NCBI GenBank assembly: GCA_041648175.1
Contig: JBAZPO010000022.1
Span: forward strand, 1 to 51,832
Source: Desulfobaccales bacterium
GTDB lineage: Bacteria > Desulfobacterota > Desulfobaccia > Desulfobaccales > 0-14-0-80-60-11
DNA: 51,832 bases
Reading direction: 5' to 3'
How positions within the stretch are numbered: position 1 is the stretch's first letter; each line of letters opens with the position of its first letter. A model generated the notes under the pieces. The model was not told the DNA's origin and searched no databases. It worked only from the letters and a program-made list of their open reading frames with translations. Below, in pieces: positions 50,780 to 51,832 of the stretch. The translations under genes and the position numbers were made by a program.

Positions 50780-51049
50780 TTATTTTCCTCCTCCCGTGGG
50801 CTGTTTAATCAATTTAACCACCCCAAAAGAGAGTTGCAAGGCCGCATTTTCCATAATATTTGGGCAAATCCTTGGGCAGAGCGCGGGAGGCTCGCGGGGT
50901 TGTGCCGGGGTTGGGTCGAGGTGATCCCGGGCGCAAGCGCCGGGTTTGCGTGGGTAAGTCATGGTATATCCGCAGTAAATCTGGGTTAAGGCGAGGGCGT
51001 GCCGGGACAGGGGCAGGGGGCTTGGGGCACAAGGTAGTTGGTCGTTTAC

Positions 51050-51090
51050 CCCTCCCCCTAACCCCCTCCCACAAGGGGAGGGGGAATAAG
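51050..51090. repeat. ccctcccccta ... ggggaggggg hairpin repeat
   Basis: Inverted repeat cccctccccct...cccacaaggggaggggg related to those at 23352, 30228 and 45797. The 50780-51155 gap otherwise holds no gene I can support. Confidence 0.6.
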
Positions 51091-51155
51091 GAAGCCTCAA
51101 GGGGAGAGGAGAATAGGAGAGAGGGGAATGAAGGAGGGATGCTGGGGCGAACACG

Positions 51156-51545
51156 CTAATATCTGCCATCCAGGGTGTGGCGGAGTCTGGTGCGCAGGGC
51201 CAGGAGTTTGAGGGACTCCTGAAGGCAGCCCAAGGAGATGTGGAGGGACTGGGAGTCTTCGGACTTGCGGAAGAGGCGGTCCAGGCGGACCCGGAGGAGG
51301 TCCAGTTCGTCCAGGTCGGCGGTGAGCTTGGCCTGGTGGTTCTGGTGGTGCTGGGTCTCGAGGGCTCGGCGGAGATGCTTGGTGTGGCGGGAGAGCGCCG
51401 AAGGGGAGAGGCCGTACATGGCCGCCAGGGGGCGCAGAGACATGCCACTTATCAAGGCGTGGTCGATCTCTTCCTGAGATGGGTGGTGGCAGACGGAACA
51501 GAGGCCGGACCGGGGGGTAAGGTTCTTAGAATTTTTTATGGGCAT
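51156..51545 (-). CDS. Small CxxC/HTH protein
   Basis: A 129-residue protein. N-terminal CSVCHHPSQEEIDHALISG is a zinc-ribbon-like start followed by an HTH-like segment SLRPLAAMYGLSPSALSRHT. The C-terminal half is Leu/Asp-rich and probably a coiled coil (LDELDLLRVRLDRLF). ATG 51545 follows GAGGAG at 8 nt. Proteins of this shape are common near mobile DNA and phage genes. Function not known. Confidence 0.7.
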   Translation of the reverse strand: MPIKNSKNLTPRSGLCSVCHHPSQEEIDHALISGMSLRPLAAMYGLSPSALSRHTKHLRRALETQHHQNHQAKLTADLDELDLLRVRLDRLFRKSEDSQSLHISLGCLQESLKLLALRTRLRHTLDGRY

Positions 51546-51708
51546 GTGGGACACTCCTCAAGGTTTTAGAGATTGATGGTACCGTGCTAGCGGGACGCCG
51601 GTGCCACCTGGTCAGAAATTTACCCTGGGGAGGGGACGGGGGCCAGAATGGATGAAGCAGTTGGCAGAGAAATCCCCCCTAACCCCCCTTTGGCAAAGGG
51701 GGGGATAA

Positions 51709-51832
51709 TACCAAGTTGCGTCCATAGAAGTAAAAATAGCTTCGGTTTTGTAGGATCGTACCTGCATGTTCGGCCACCATGAGGGCGGACACATAGGTCC
51801 GCCCCTACAAAAACAAAATTACCTGTATGAGC
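51709..51832 (+). mobile_element. MITE-like element, copy 6 (right end outside window)
   Basis: Starts at TACCAAGTTGCGTCCATAG, preceded by TAA (51706-51708). 124 bp are present, including the internal hairpin and the start of the right terminal repeat; the window ends before the last ~12 bases. Confidence 0.85.

Noticed and set aside
1..51832. tRNA, rRNA or CRISPR loci
   Set aside because: No cloverleaf with T-loop consensus, no rRNA-like stretch and no spacer array noticed on reading; a tRNAscan-type search was not possible here.

Overview
This 51.8 kb window is a bacterial chromosome segment, mostly GC-rich, with many dispersed repeats. It looks like an anaerobic Desulfobacterota (deltaproteobacterial) genome, perhaps Desulfobacca-like. 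The reasons are gene content: a monofunctional Ni-CO dehydrogenase, formate-tetrahydrofolate ligase, a MetV-MetF pair and an NfnAB/SudAB-type electron-bifurcating pair (the folate branch of the Wood-Ljungdahl pathway), with Gram-negative envelope genes (BamD, lytic transglycosylase, L,D-transpeptidase). The taxon is an inference from family knowledge, not from a marker gene.

Layout. 0-0.6 kb: repeat-rich DNA. 0.6-13.4 kb (+): panC-panD, metK-ahcY, a phosphohexomutase and a site-2 protease, a dGTPase-like HD hydrolase, an EEP-family protein, an L,D-transpeptidase, a secreted coiled-coil protein, a metallo-beta-lactamase hydrolase and an orphan PAS histidine kinase. 13.4-15.3 kb (-): murB and a HigBA-type toxin-antitoxin locus whose toxin is split by a small mobile element. 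15.4-22.8 kb (+): lytic transglycosylase, a PolX-like protein with a decayed polymerase site, purE, alr, a Cys-rich small protein, argS, a SPOR protein. 22.8-27.1 kb: secreted PLD nuclease, trypsin-like protease, DNA polymerase IV, pentapeptide-repeat membrane protein. 27.5-37.1 kb: C1 and redox block (nfnB, nfnA, fhs on the minus strand; metV, metF, cooS on the plus strand) interrupted by a Phd/VapC module. 37.1-41.2 kb: AT-rich orphan genes, a HEPN/MNT pair, trxA, a trxB remnant, bamD, a DUF72 protein. 41.6-47.7 kb: an AT-richer glycan cluster (GT-C membrane enzyme, GT2, GT4, methyltransferase, flippase-like protein). 47.9-51.5 kb (-): an eRF1-like protein, GAPDH, a universal stress protein and a small CxxC/HTH protein.

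How the genes fit together. MetK and AhcY form the start and end of the SAM methylation cycle. Fhs, MetVF and CooS carry C1 units between formate, methyl-THF and CO/CO2, and NfnAB would balance NADH, NADPH and ferredoxin for that pathway. The acetyl-CoA synthase genes are not in the window.

The most distinctive signal is in the non-coding DNA. There are six copies of a ~135-bp MITE-like element with perfect or near-perfect terminal inverted repeats and 3-bp TNA target duplications, all in the same orientation; one disrupts a toxin gene. Several intergenic arrays of degenerate heptanucleotides occur. Two inserts (between panC and panD, and between metF and cooS) are flanked by ~45-58-bp direct duplications of the adjacent gene end or terminator.
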